A stretch of 55,610 nucleotides of DNA from Magnetovibrio sp. (GTDB taxonomy: Bacteria; Pseudomonadota; Alphaproteobacteria; Rhodospirillales; Casp-alpha2): contig NZFO01000001.1 in assembly GCA_002690705.1 (NCBI GenBank), positions 1 to 55,610 on the forward strand, given 5' to 3'. The position numbers were made by a program, and so were the translations under genes. Below the pieces are notes generated by a model, which saw only the letters and a list, made by a program, of their open reading frames with translations, was not told the origin of the DNA and ran no database searches. This document shows, in pieces, positions 1 through 8,223 of the stretch (its first letter is position 1; every line of letters begins with the position of its first letter).

Positions 1-1
1 A

Positions 2-55
2 GCAGGCCGAAAGGGGTCCCAAAGCGGGTCCCAAAATGGGTCCCAAAGGGCCTGC
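2..55. repeat. Three 12-bp repeats inside an inverted repeat
   Basis: GGGTCCCAAA occurs three times at exact 12-base steps (14, 26 and 38). The block is flanked by a 7-base inverted pair, GCAGGCC at 2-8 and GGCCTGC at 49-55. GGGTCCC is itself nearly self-complementary. The 12-base period equals four codons, so the repeat may be the end of a coding sequence entering from the left. In the frame starting at base 3 it reads Gly-Pro-Lys-X three times and stops at 75-77. Other frames are also open here, so coding is not proven. Confidence 0.7.
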
Positions 56-77
56 GATTAACGTTGCTGTTTGGTGA
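3..77 (+). CDS. Possible 3' end of a gene with a GPK-repeat tail (partial)
   Basis: The frame from base 3 is open from the window edge to a TGA at 75-77. It gives a 24-residue tail containing GPKA, GPKM and GPKG followed by a short hydrophobic end. A basic, proline- and glycine-rich tail is plausible for a protein C-terminus. It rests only on the codon-sized period of the repeat. The frame starting at base 2 and one minus-strand frame are also open, so this may be non-coding. No function can be assigned. Confidence 0.25.
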   Translation, partial: QAERGPKAGPKMGPKGPAINVAVW

Positions 78-102
78 TAGCGCCTGCACGGCGGGGGGCA
101 AG

Positions 103-126
103 GAAAAAGCCTTAAATCAACGGCTT
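103..126 (-). terminator. Likely terminator of tRNA-Ser
   Basis: On the minus strand AAGCC (126-122) and GGCTT (111-107) form a 5-bp stem with a 10-base loop, running into a T-tract (plus-strand A run at 104-108). It lies about 35 bases beyond the CCA end of the tRNA, as expected for an intrinsic terminator. The stem is short. Confidence 0.45.
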
Positions 127-160
127 ATGGTGTGCCATGCACCGCCCTGCACGGGGTAGC

Positions 161-250
161 TGGCGGAGGGAGCGGGATTCGAACCCGCGATACGGTCTCC
201 CGCATACACGCTTTCCAAGCGTGCGCCTTCAGCCACTCGGCCACCCCTCC
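161..250 (-). tRNA. tRNA-Ser(GGA)
   Basis: The reverse complement of this segment folds as a 90-base type II tRNA. It has a GGAGGG/CCCTCC acceptor stem, an anticodon loop TTGGAAA with anticodon GGA, a long variable arm, a T-arm with GGTTCGAATCC, and an encoded CCA end at 163-161. The anticodon reads UCC/UCU serine codons. A 63-codon open frame across it is only the tRNA read as protein. Confidence 0.97.
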
Positions 251-604
251 TTGCGAGCGTGAAAGCTAACTGACCTGCCCTGTTGGGGCAATCATTTCTA
301 GCGCTCAAGTGGATACCAAATTCGTGTAAATAAATTTTGAATTCTGTTATCGCGTTTTCTCAATTGCAATCGCAGATTGTATCCACGCCTTGATGGTCTT
401 ATGAGATTTTTTAATAAAAAAGCCGTTATCCTTGGGTTTTTTTCAATAGCTCTTGCGCACTGATCCGTGTCGTATTAATCGGTTTAATGGTGTTGAGCTA
501 GTGATTAGTTGACAGATATAATTGATATCAATTTCTTAGAAGCGCTACAGATCCCTAACCATATTAATGGTTGTTCGATTAACTGGCACGTTAATTTAGT
601 AGTC

Positions 605-2419
605 CTAATCACTAGTTTTAAGCGCAGCAAGAAAAGCTGTTTGCGGTATTTCTACATTGCCAAATTGGCGCATTCGTTTCTTACCTCTTTTTTGCTTTTC
701 TAATAATTTCTTCTTCCTAGTTATGTCGCCGCCATAGCATTTTGCCGTTACGTCTTTGCGCATAGCACCCACGGTGGCGCGCGCGATGATCTTGCCACCA
801 ATTGCGGCTTGAATAGCAATTTTAAACAGTTGGCGTGGAATTAAACCTTTAAGTTTTTCACAAATTATGCGTCCACGTGGCTCCGCGTGTTTTTCATGTA
901 CTATGAACGACAATGCTTCGACTGGCTCTTCGTTAACTAAAATAGATACTTTCACCAGTTCGCTGGACGTGTAATCCTCGAGTTCATAGTCAAAGCTGGC
1001 ATAACCGCGTGATATAGACTTTAGTCGGTCGTAAAAATCAAAGACCACTTCGTTAAGTGGTAGCCGGTAAACTGCCATTGCGCGATGTCCTACGTAGGTC
1101 AATTCTGTCTGTTTGCCACGACGTTCCTCACAAAGTTGTAGAACGGCACCTAAAAACTCATCGGGAACCATCACAGTCGCTTTAATCCAAGGCTCCTCAA
1201 TGTATTCAATTTCGGTCGGATCAGGCATATCCACAGGATTGTGAAGCTCCCTCCTATCTCCGGAGCGCATGTGGATTCTATAAATCACACTTGGCGCTGT
1301 AGTGATTAAGTCCAGATCAAATTCTCGCTCAAGACGCTCCTGAATAATCTCAAGGTGTAACAAACCAAGAAAACCGCAGCGAAAACCTAGTCCCAATGCT
1401 GCTGAACTCTCTGCTTCATAGTGAAAGCTAGCATCATTAAGGTGCAGTTTTTCTAAGCTGTCTCTCAGGTCGTCATACTGTCCAGTGTCAGTTGGAAACA
1501 AACCGCAGAACACGACCGGAACGGAGGGTTTAAATCCCGCTAGCGGTGTCCTAGCGGGACGCTTTTCCTCAGTAATAGTATCACCTACGGATGTGTCGGC
1601 AACGTTTTTAATTGCGGCAGTAACGAAGCCCATCTCCCCGGGGTTCAATTGTTCGACTATCATTTTTTTTGGGGTAAAATACCCTACCCGCTCTATCTGA
1701 TAGACCGCGCCCGTGGCCATCATTCTAACTTTCATGCCCTTTCTCAAAATGCCGTCCCTAACGCGAACTAAAATCATGACGCCCAGATAGGGGTCGTACC
1801 AGCTATCCACTAAAAGGGCTTTTAACTCCGCATTCGCATTCCCCGTGGGGGCGGGCAAGCTTTCTACCAGCCTTTGTAGGACAGCGTTGACGCCTCGACC
1901 AGTCTTGGCTGATATCTGCATCGCGCCATCTGTGTCGATGCCAACAACCTCTTCAATTTGTTGTTTTATCCGATCAGGCTCTGCTGCAGGCAAGTCGATT
2001 TTGTTGAGTACGGGTACAATTTCATGATCATTATCGATGGCTAAATATACATTAGCCAAGGTCTGTGCTTCGACCCCTTGGGTTGCGTCGACAACCAGCA
2101 ACGAGCCCTCGCAAGCTGCCAAAGATCGGCTAACCTCATAGGTAAAGTCGACATGACCGGGTGTATCCATGAGATTTAAAATATAGATTTCACCGTCAGC
2201 GGCTTTAAACTCTAGCCGAACCGTTTGTGCCTTTATAGTGATGCCGCGTTCGCGCTCGATTTCCATAGAATCAAGCACCTGTTGCTTCATCTCGCGTTCG
2301 GTTAACCCACCACAAGTTTGAATCATACGGTCAGCTAGCGTTGACTTCCCGTGATCGATATGAGCGATTATCGCGAAATTACGGATGCGACAAAGGTCAG
2401 TTTTTTTATCAGTATTCAT
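605..2419 (-). CDS. lepA: Elongation factor 4 (LepA) GTPase
   Basis: LepA/EF4 is a ribosome-bound translational GTPase related to EF-G, proposed to back-translocate or remobilise stalled ribosomes. The protein carries all GTPase motifs: AHIDHGKST (about residues 19-27), the switch region RERGIT, DTPGH (about 84) and NKID (about 139). The family-specific basic C-terminus is present, with [19 protein letters not shown] near the end. Length is 604 residues from the ATG at 2419, normal for the family (599 in E. coli). A GTG six codons upstream (2437) is also open but would add non-conserved residues; neither has a strong ribosome binding site. It is transcribed alone here, with 450 bases of leader region before the next gene. 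Confidence 0.97.
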   Translation of the reverse strand: MNTDKKTDLCRIRNFAIIAHIDHGKSTLADRMIQTCGGLTEREMKQQVLDSMEIERERGITIKAQTVRLEFKAADGEIYILNLMDTPGHVDFTYEVSRSLAACEGSLLVVDATQGVEAQTLANVYLAIDNDHEIVPVLNKIDLPAAEPDRIKQQIEEVVGIDTDGAMQISAKTGRGVNAVLQRLVESLPAPTGNANAELKALLVDSWYDPYLGVMILVRVRDGILRKGMKVRMMATGAVYQIERVGYFTPKKMIVEQLNPGEMGFVTAAIKNVADTSVGDTITEEKRPARTPLAGFKPSVPVVFCGLFPTDTGQYDDLRDSLEKLHLNDASFHYEAESSAALGLGFRCGFLGLLHLEIIQERLEREFDLDLITTAPSVIYRIHMRSGDRRELHNPVDMPDPTEIEYIEEPWIKATVMVPDEFLGAVLQLCEERRGKQTELTYVGHRAMAVYRLPLNEVVFDFYDRLKSISRGYASFDYELEDYTSSELVKVSILVNEEPVEALSFIVHEKHAEPRGRIICEKLKGLIPRQLFKIAIQAAIGGKIIARATVGAMRKDVTAKCYGGDITRKKKLLEKQKRGKKRMRQFGNVEIPQTAFLAALKTSD

Positions 2420-2437
2420 ACTTGGACCGTTTATCAC

Positions 2438-2891
2438 TCGGGGGCCGAAGTCTCAACAAGGTTTGTAGAAATTTAGCGCTGAGACCATCTCTAATAACTC
2501 TTTCCACACTCAATATCGGACCAAGAAAAAATTGTGGGTGTTGCCAAGACAGATAATAGTTTTTGGCATGATGCCAAATATACCCAAGGCATTAATGGTA
2601 AAAGATTTAAGGGTGAGGGTAAGTAAAAGAGACGAAACAACTAGCATCAATTTTACCCAAGGTTAATATAAATAGCCCTCTCACGGGTATAAAACCATAG
2701 TACATAAAGATTTAACTTTGTTTATTTAGAGAGGCGCAGTAGGTAAAAATTTAGAGTTCTATTCCAAGGCTTTGTGCCCAAACACGATCGAAATAGGAAT
2801 AAAAGCCGAGTGTCTGATAATCTTCTGTGCGGTTATAAGTAGCCTTTGGTAGCTGATATTGCGAGGAACAGATGATAATATCGAGGTACAT
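2438..2891. other. Intergenic region upstream of lepA
   Basis: This 450-base stretch is AT-rich and shows no credible coding frame. Its one conspicuous element is the 17-base palindrome at 2562-2578, listed separately. It must hold the lepA promoter, but I cannot place one with confidence. Confidence 0.5.
2562..2578. promoter_or_regulatory. 17-bp perfect palindrome, candidate operator
   Basis: TTTGGCATGATGCCAAA has two perfect 8-base arms around a single G. It lies 143 bases upstream of the lepA ATG. Such symmetry is typical of a dimeric regulator site. No regulator can be named from the sequence. Confidence 0.4.
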
Positions 2892-3116
2892 TTAAGTTGT
2901 GATTGGACCCGTTAGTCTATCGAGTTTTTGGCGGCGGGCCTCTTGACCAGCGCGATATTCTTTTGCGCTGAACTGGTACCCGCAAACCATACAGTGGACG
3001 GGGCCAAACGGCTCCTGATCGGGGTTAAAGTTGCCTGGCATTGTATTTTGGCTCTCACCACAATTCGGGCATTCTACGGGGCATAATTCTGCGCTCACTT
3101 CTGACTGCTCCTGCAA
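2892..3116 (-). CDS. Small zinc-ribbon protein, function unknown
   Basis: This 74-residue protein has two CxxC knuckles, CPNCG near residue 17 and CMVCGYQF near residue 42. Their spacing (about 22 residues) fits one rubredoxin-like zinc ribbon. The C-terminus is charged and rich in Arg and Lys (YRAGQEARRQKLDR), which could bind nucleic acid or protein. There is no signal peptide or membrane segment, so it should be cytoplasmic. It stands between lepA (same strand, 450 bases downstream) and a divergent MFS gene. The cysteine pattern makes a random open frame unlikely, but I do not recognise the family. Confidence 0.65.
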   Translation of the reverse strand: MQEQSEVSAELCPVECPNCGESQNTMPGNFNPDQEPFGPVHCMVCGYQFSAKEYRAGQEARRQKLDRLTGPITT

Positions 3117-3237
3117 ACTGACTTCTACTTATTATCTTATATCTGATGTTACGGTTTTTGGATAGTCAATTGGAGGTTTTGGTAAAGTGATTACCATTTG
3201 ATTGGCTTGTTCAGCCCAATCAGCGAAAATAAACCCT

Positions 3238-4386
3238 ATGAAACATTGGATACGTGTTGGTCTGGGTGCTGCGGGAGCCATGTTTGTTGCCATGGGGCTT
3301 GGTCGGTTCTCCTTCACTGCAATGGTGCCGGCATTGATTGAAACCGGGCATTTAACAGCCAATGAGGCGGGTTGGATAGGGGGCGCCAATCTGACGGGGT
3401 TCCTTATAGGGGCTTATCTGTCTGAAAAAATTCGCGAGCGCTGGTTCATGCTGCAAATTTTGCGGGTTTGTATTATAATTTCTATTATTGCGTTATTGGC
3501 CTCTGCTGTCTCTTTGGGGGCTTTGTGGTTGGGGTTATGTCGCGGTGTCCTTGGCGTGACGGCAGGCTTGATAATGGTTCAAGGTTTGTCTTTGGTAACT
3601 GCCAAGGTTTCTGAACATCAGAGGCCAGTAGCAGTCGCAATGATGTTTTCAGGTGTTGGGCTCGGGATATTTTTATCTGGTCATATAATTCCAGACTTGC
3701 TGAATTTTAATATCACTTGGGCGTGGCTAGGCATAGGTGTCATAGCGATAATTGGTAGTGCGGTGGCTTTTTGGGGTTGTTACTGCATCGAGCCTTCAAA
3801 AACGCAAATCGTTCAAGCCATCGGCCTGAGAAAATTATTTCGTCAGGACTCGGTCTGGATTGGACTTGGAGCAAGTTATTTCTTGTTCTCGTTTGGTTTA
3901 ACGCCACACACCCTTTATTGGGTAGACTTTTTGGTACGAAGCGTTTCTATCAGCATAGAGGCTGGCGGCCGCCACTGGGGCTTTGTTGGTATTTTCGCCT
4001 TCATTGGACCTTGGGCAGCCGTGTGGCTAGCATATCGCACTAATACTCATTATGCGCTGGTAATTACTTTTGTTATTTTGGGGATAGGCATTGCAATACC
4101 CGGGTTTGCGACATCACCCATGGTGTTATGGGTATCGACCATAATTTTTGGAGCCCAGCCGGGGTTGACGACGGTTGCTGGCGCAAGAGTACGCGATTTA
4201 GCGACAGCTGAGACAATGCCATCGGTAATTAGGGCTATGATAATAATGAGCGCCATCGGCGCGGCTGCGGGCGGAATAATTTTTCCAGCACTTTTCGCTA
4301 TCTCAGAACAATATTCTATATTATTTTTCCTCGCTGGAGGCGCAATGCTTGTAGCTGCAATTTGCAGCTTACTTGCTCGTCGCTAG
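3238..4386 (+). CDS. MFS transporter, YbfB/YjiJ-like
   Basis: A polytopic membrane protein of 382 residues with about 11-12 hydrophobic helices. The N-terminus (GLGRFSFTAMVPALIE, then GWIGGANLTGFLIGAYL) matches the YbfB/YjiJ branch of the major facilitator superfamily, whose substrates are mostly unknown. The second half again shows helix pairs with the Gly-rich pattern of MFS proteins (GLGIFLSGHI). I start it at the ATG at 3238; a TTG at 3202 is open in frame but adds a polar, unconserved stretch. The gene converges on folD with 23 bases between stops. Export of a small metabolite is an inference from the family only. Confidence 0.85.
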   Translation: MKHWIRVGLGAAGAMFVAMGLGRFSFTAMVPALIETGHLTANEAGWIGGANLTGFLIGAYLSEKIRERWFMLQILRVCIIISIIALLASAVSLGALWLGLCRGVLGVTAGLIMVQGLSLVTAKVSEHQRPVAVAMMFSGVGLGIFLSGHIIPDLLNFNITWAWLGIGVIAIIGSAVAFWGCYCIEPSKTQIVQAIGLRKLFRQDSVWIGLGASYFLFSFGLTPHTLYWVDFLVRSVSISIEAGGRHWGFVGIFAFIGPWAAVWLAYRTNTHYALVITFVILGIGIAIPGFATSPMVLWVSTIIFGAQPGLTTVAGARVRDLATAETMPSVIRAMIIMSAIGAAAGGIIFPALFAISEQYSILFFLAGGAMLVAAICSLLARR

Positions 4387-4409
4387 TTTAACATACTTTG
4401 AGCCCGAGT

Positions 4410-5321
4410 CTAAATGGGTGGGGGGGCTATGCCATTTTGTCGGCATGCTGCGACCAAAGTATTGCGTAGCAGGCAGGCAATAGTCATCGGGCCGACACCA
4501 CCCGGAACTGGCGTGATTGCACCGGCTTTTCCCGCGGCATCGGTAAATTGCACGTCACCAACTAATTTAGTCTTAGGCGAGCCATCCTCCTTTAATCCCC
4601 TCTCTGGCGCTTCTACCCGATTTATCCCAACATCAATCACGGTCGCCCCCGGCTTAATCCACTCGCCCTTCACCATTTCAGGGCGTCCGACAGCGGCAAT
4701 AACAATATCTGCATCGCGACATAGATCGGCAAGATTTACAGTTCTAGAATGTGCAATTGTGACTGTGCAACTCTCTGCGATTAAAAGTGCTGCCATCGGT
4801 TTGCCAACAATATTGGAGCGACCGATCACTACAGCGCTCTTTCCGCTGAGATCACCAAGTCTATCTTTGAGCATTAGAATGCATCCGAGGGGCGTGCAGG
4901 GTACCAAGGCGTCACTGCCCGTCCATAGTCTTCCAACATTAGTAACATGGAAACCATCGACATCTTTATTAGGATTGATTGCAGCTAAAACTTTGTTCTC
5001 GTCTATTTGGTGAGGTAATGGCAACTGAACGAGGATCCCATTGACGGATGGATCGTCGTTCATCTTGTTAACGAGGTCAAGGATATCTGCCTCTGGAGTG
5101 TCTGCTGCCAACCTATGTTCTGACGACACCATTCCAGCCTCCTTGGTCTGCTCACCTTTATTACGCACATAAACGGCACTTGCTGGATCATTACCAACCA
5201 GTACAACGGACAAGCCAGGAGTTATGTCGTGATCTTTTTTCAAACGCACAACCTCGGCGGCTACCTTTCTACGAAGACCCGCGGCAAATGCTTTTCCATC
5301 AATGATATTGTCAACTGTCAT
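4410..5321 (-). CDS. folD: Bifunctional methylenetetrahydrofolate dehydrogenase/cyclohydrolase
   Basis: FolD interconverts 5,10-methylene-THF, 5,10-methenyl-THF and 10-formyl-THF with NADP, feeding purine and formyl-Met synthesis. Signatures are YVRNK with the catalytic Lys near residue 55, VQLPLP near 100, the nucleotide-binding GRSNIVGKP near 170, and [10 protein letters not shown] near 270. Starting at the ATG at 5321 gives 303 residues. This start has GAGAGG about 9 bases upstream, so I prefer it to the in-frame ATG at 5345. The next gene upstream on the same strand encodes a YggT protein, a neighbour often seen beside folD in alphaproteobacteria. Confidence 0.97.
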   Translation of the reverse strand: MTVDNIIDGKAFAAGLRRKVAAEVVRLKKDHDITPGLSVVLVGNDPASAVYVRNKGEQTKEAGMVSSEHRLAADTPEADILDLVNKMNDDPSVNGILVQLPLPHQIDENKVLAAINPNKDVDGFHVTNVGRLWTGSDALVPCTPLGCILMLKDRLGDLSGKSAVVIGRSNIVGKPMAALLIAESCTVTIAHSRTVNLADLCRDADIVIAAVGRPEMVKGEWIKPGATVIDVGINRVEAPERGLKEDGSPKTKLVGDVQFTDAAGKAGAITPVPGGVGPMTIACLLRNTLVAACRQNGIAPPPI

Positions 5322-5592
5322 GGTTGTGGGCCTCTCAATTTGCATGTTTGATGTTTATAGTCCCAAGATCGTAATCGGCGGATTAGACGCTTAGATTAAG
5401 ATCTCTGCTTATACTTTGATTGTGAATACTTTGTATCTGTCCTTCGCAGAGGGGATCAAGGTCATAATTTCAATTTAGATAACAGAGCTTTTAAACCGGG
5501 ACTATTTCATAGCGAGTAGGAGCGGGAATTGTTTTGTTGGCCGGGTTTTTGAAAGAATGATTATCTCCTACTTATTCGTGATCTTAGGCTTT

Positions 5593-5628
5593 AAATGTTT
5601 GAACGATCTGTAAATTTGATCAACATTT
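5593..5628. repeat. 7-bp inverted repeat beyond the yggT-like gene
   Basis: AAATGTT (5593-5599) and AACATTT (5622-5628) are perfectly complementary over 7 bases with a 22-base loop. It lies directly after the stop of the YggT gene on the minus strand. It is AT-rich and has no T-tract, so it is a weak terminator candidate. Confidence 0.3.
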
Positions 5629-5629
5629 C

Positions 5630-5929
5630 TTAAATGAGTTGAACATATAGGTTTTCAATTACGCCGCGCAAGAATATGAGGCCAAGTATTAATACTAACG
5701 GAGACAAATCCAAGCTGCCAAGGTTTGGCAATGCCCGTCGAATAGGTCCTTGGATTGGTTCTGTCATGCGGACAACGAAATCACCGACCATATAAACAAA
5801 TTTGTTAGACCTATTGACAACTTCAAAGGCTGCAAGCCAACTGAGAATAACCCCAATAATTATAACCCACATATACAAATCAATAGCGATTAATAATACC
5901 TGAAATAAGGGGCCGATGATGACATTCAT
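5630..5929 (-). CDS. YggT family membrane protein
   Basis: A 99-residue inner membrane protein with two hydrophobic segments (about residues 5-33 and 75-95). Between them lies the conserved YggT block, including DFVVRMTEPIQGPIRRALP near residues 50-68. YggT proteins are linked to osmotic tolerance and, in some bacteria, to cell division or pole organisation; no biochemical role is fixed. The ATG at 5929 matches the family N-terminus. An upstream in-frame ATG (5968) would add a polar leader not seen in relatives. It lies upstream of folD on the same strand, 308 bases away. Confidence 0.9.
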   Translation of the reverse strand: MNVIIGPLFQVLLIAIDLYMWVIIIGVILSWLAAFEVVNRSNKFVYMVGDFVVRMTEPIQGPIRRALPNLGSLDLSPLVLILGLIFLRGVIENLYVQLI

Positions 5930-6150
5930 AAATAAAGCCTTTTTTGGAGGGGTTTTGAAAATACACACACACTATATACCGTAGCTGTCGCTGCTGGTCG
6001 GCGCAAGGGTGACGGGGTTTTAAAGCGCAGTAAATACGCGGAGTTCCCACCATTTGTGGTGAACTTGACAACCGTAGACTTCGCTCTCATCATGACGTCA
6101 ATTATGATCAAATAGGGTTCATTAAGGGTGCCCTGTCCGGTGCCCAGAGC

Positions 6151-6226
<76 letters not shown>

Positions 6227-6718
6227 AGACCTGCTTGTAGTTCTTTAGATAAAATATAAACCTCTTTTATCATGCTGGCTGTTTAAGTATGTCCCCTCGG
6301 TACACTGGTTCCCATCGTAAACATGGTTTTGTTATAACGCAGAGAGATGTATCGTATTTGATGCTCTGCAAAATATAGGTTGATGAAGCAACTGCTACAC
6401 TAGGGTATTACGCTGTGTTATTGGGCCAGCTGGAGCTAATGGGGCCTTGGCATAAGCAGCCTTTCTCTAAAACTTCATAATTTTTTCTAATCTAGTGGGG
6501 TGAGTGTAAACGGGTAATTGAGTTCCAGATCCAAAAATTAGGCGTACAACCTCTCAAAACCCTGTCGTGAATTTCCAAGTTTAACTCATGAATCTAATTG
6601 TGCAGATCATGGATTCTAGGCTAATGCCTAATTGAAACCTTACTAGCCTGAAAACCTGAGTTTGAGGGTGTTTGAAAAAAGTCAGCTCTGTTTTTTTCGT
6701 TTATGGTTATAAGAATAC
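6227..6718. other. Intergenic region after tRNA-Ala
   Basis: About 490 bases without a credible gene on either strand. I see no terminator with a clear T-tract and no repeat worth naming. It separates the tRNA from the 3' end of the thermonuclease-like gene. Confidence 0.5.
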
Positions 6719-7153
6719 CTACCAGCAGTAGCTCGGCAATTTGAGTTTTGCGCGTGCCGCCTTTGACTCTATTTTTATATATTTACCATGCGAAAACCGT
6801 GGGCAATCTAGGGCTAAACCGGCTTTGATTACCGCCGCGCCGATGTCACTTCCCCCAAAATAGCAAATGCCAACAAACCTATCATAGGTCTTGTGCCCAT
6901 TGAGGTTGCAACGAATTCGCTTTCCCTTAACTAGATTGATCATGAATACCTTGGACTGAAGCCCAAATGGCTCATTTAACTCTGGTGCAGAAATACCTCT
7001 TAGACGAATAGGAATTGGGCCCACTTTGATTGTGTCGCCATCGCGAACTTCAGTTACATAGCCGGTCAGGGTGGTTGGTTTAGCAAATACCTGTATTGGG
7101 CCACACAAGTTGGCAAGAGTGATGATAACTGCAATTCTAAATAATCGAGTCAT
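6719..7153 (-). CDS. Secreted thermonuclease-like (SNase domain) protein
   Basis: The 144-residue product begins with a classic signal peptide: MTRLFRIAV, a hydrophobic run, then a probable cleavage after VFA near residue 25. The rest is a staphylococcal nuclease-type OB fold: VRDGDTIKVG near residue 36, IRLRGISAPE near 48, and a later YDRFVGICYF segment. The family cuts DNA or RNA with Ca2+. The Arg of RLRGI and the Asp of DGDT are kept. The usual active-site Glu/Arg region is only partly recognisable, so catalysis is likely but unproven. Its ATG overlaps the stop of the upstream gene as ATGA (7153-7150), implying translational coupling. Export to the periplasm is expected. Confidence 0.8.
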   Translation of the reverse strand: MTRLFRIAVIITLANLCGPIQVFAKPTTLTGYVTEVRDGDTIKVGPIPIRLRGISAPELNEPFGLQSKVFMINLVKGKRIRCNLNGHKTYDRFVGICYFGGSDIGAAVIKAGLALDCPRFSHGKYIKIESKAARAKLKLPSYCW

Positions 7154-7398
7154 TTTTCGGGTGGGAGTATTTCTTGAATGCAAATTTCTTTGACGAGATG
7201 GCCTCTCCCGATATCTTCTAAATGGGCTCTTTTTTGGTCATTGGGAATGTGGGCCCCAATTCCATTTACCATAACTAAGACCACCGTTGGATCACTCATA
7301 TCGAGCCAATAGCTCCGTCTGACGAGCCGATTGTTAGCGTCCCTAATAAATGGATCTTCGGAATTGTTATCAAGGGCAGGTGTGTAAAACTGAGACAT
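7150..7398 (-). CDS. Hypothetical protein, 82 aa, coupled to the nuclease gene
   Basis: This short polar protein has no signal peptide or membrane segment and matches no family I know. Features are an acidic N-terminal half (DNNSEDPFIRDANNR), a hydrophobic strand VVLVMVNGIGAHI and a C-terminal charged tail. The start at 7398 has AAGGAAAG about 9 bases upstream, which supports real translation. It ends in an ATGA overlap with the thermonuclease-like gene, so the two are probably made together. A link in function to the nuclease (for example inhibitor or partner) is only a guess from this coupling. Confidence 0.6.
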   Translation of the reverse strand: MSQFYTPALDNNSEDPFIRDANNRLVRRSYWLDMSDPTVVLVMVNGIGAHIPNDQKRAHLEDIGRGHLVKEICIQEILPPEK

Positions 7399-7514
7399 CT
7401 TTGGTGACTTTCCTTTTATTAATCATCCTACGGTAAATTTAAAAAAATACACTTGATTACAGTCTTGCTTTAACCTCCGGGATCAATCGTGTATTAGATA
7501 GCATGAGGTAGGGA

Positions 7515-7946
7515 ATGATGCGCAATCAAAAAAACTTAACGGCGAATGAAAAAACGATCTTGAAGCATTTGCACGATAATGGCCGCGCGTTGAAAGCTTA
7601 CGAAATTCTTGATCTCGTGCGTTCAGAGGGTATTCGGGCGCCTTCTCAAGTATATCGTGCACTGGATAGTCTTGTCTCCAATGGCTTTGTTCATCGGCTT
7701 GAGAGCTTAAGTGCGTTTATCGCTTGCGCACACGATCATGGTAAAAAGCAGGATACGATGGGGATGGAGGATGCAGTGGCTTTTGCGATTTGCCAGAATT
7801 GCGGGACCGTTGAAGAATATGACTTGCCTGGAGAATTTAAAGCGTTACGGATAGCGTGTAAAAAAAATAAATTCTCTGCGAGTCATATGACGGTTGAGAT
7901 TTCCGGTTGTTGCTTGCGATGCGAGACTCAAGCGCTTGAGGTTTAA
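7515..7946 (+). CDS. zur: Fur family regulator, Zur-like
   Basis: A 143-residue regulator with an N-terminal winged helix (about 8-75, including APSQVYRALDSLVSNGFVHRLES) and a C-terminal metal-binding dimer domain. Two CxxC pairs, CQNC near residue 98 and CLRC near 135, would hold the structural zinc. The AHDHGK segment supplies sensory-site histidines. The helix sequence and the short C-terminus fit Zur (zinc uptake regulator) better than Fur. Two adjacent ATGs (7515, 7518) can serve as start; GAGGTAGGG just upstream acts as ribosome binding site. No znu transporter is nearby, so its targets lie elsewhere. It is divergent from the nuclease pair, 116 bases apart. Confidence 0.85.
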   Translation: MMRNQKNLTANEKTILKHLHDNGRALKAYEILDLVRSEGIRAPSQVYRALDSLVSNGFVHRLESLSAFIACAHDHGKKQDTMGMEDAVAFAICQNCGTVEEYDLPGEFKALRIACKKNKFSASHMTVEISGCCLRCETQALEV

Positions 7947-7978
7947 GAGCAAGCTTCATTAACGCGAACACAATCACC

Positions 7979-8014
7979 ATTTTGAAAAGTCGACTTATTT
8001 TGAAAAGTCGACTT
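7979..8014. repeat. Perfect 18-bp tandem duplication
   Basis: ATTTTGAAAAGTCGACTT occurs twice head to tail at 7979-7996 and 7997-8014 with no mismatch. It lies just after the zur stop codon. AAGTCGACTT inside each unit is a 10-base palindrome, so the pair could form a hairpin or a two-site operator. A recent slippage duplication is the simplest reading. Confidence 0.85.
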
Positions 8015-8223
8015 GTGGCCAAGCGCCGTCTGCAACTCCTCGACAAAAATAAAAACTGGTTTATTTCTTTGATTATTGGAAGAGCTTCTAAGCGATAATC
8101 GTCCCAGTTGAGGTGAAGTTCAATACGAATAAATCAGGTGTCGCTTGTTAGGCCGGGATAGACAAGGCATGGTATATTTCTAATTGATTTTGCCTAATGA
8201 GTGTTAACTCGGAGATTCAATTC

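Noticed and set aside
117-308. 63-codon minus-strand frame over tRNA-Ser
   Set aside because: It is the tRNA gene read as protein; the peptide contains the familiar GRVAEGARLE-type string that arises from tRNA-Ser.
509-703. 64-codon plus-strand frame at the lepA 3' end
   Set aside because: It overlaps lepA antisense and lacks a ribosome binding site.
4414-5013. 199-codon plus-strand frame
   Set aside because: It lies fully inside folD on the opposite strand, with no start signal; folD has all its catalytic motifs.
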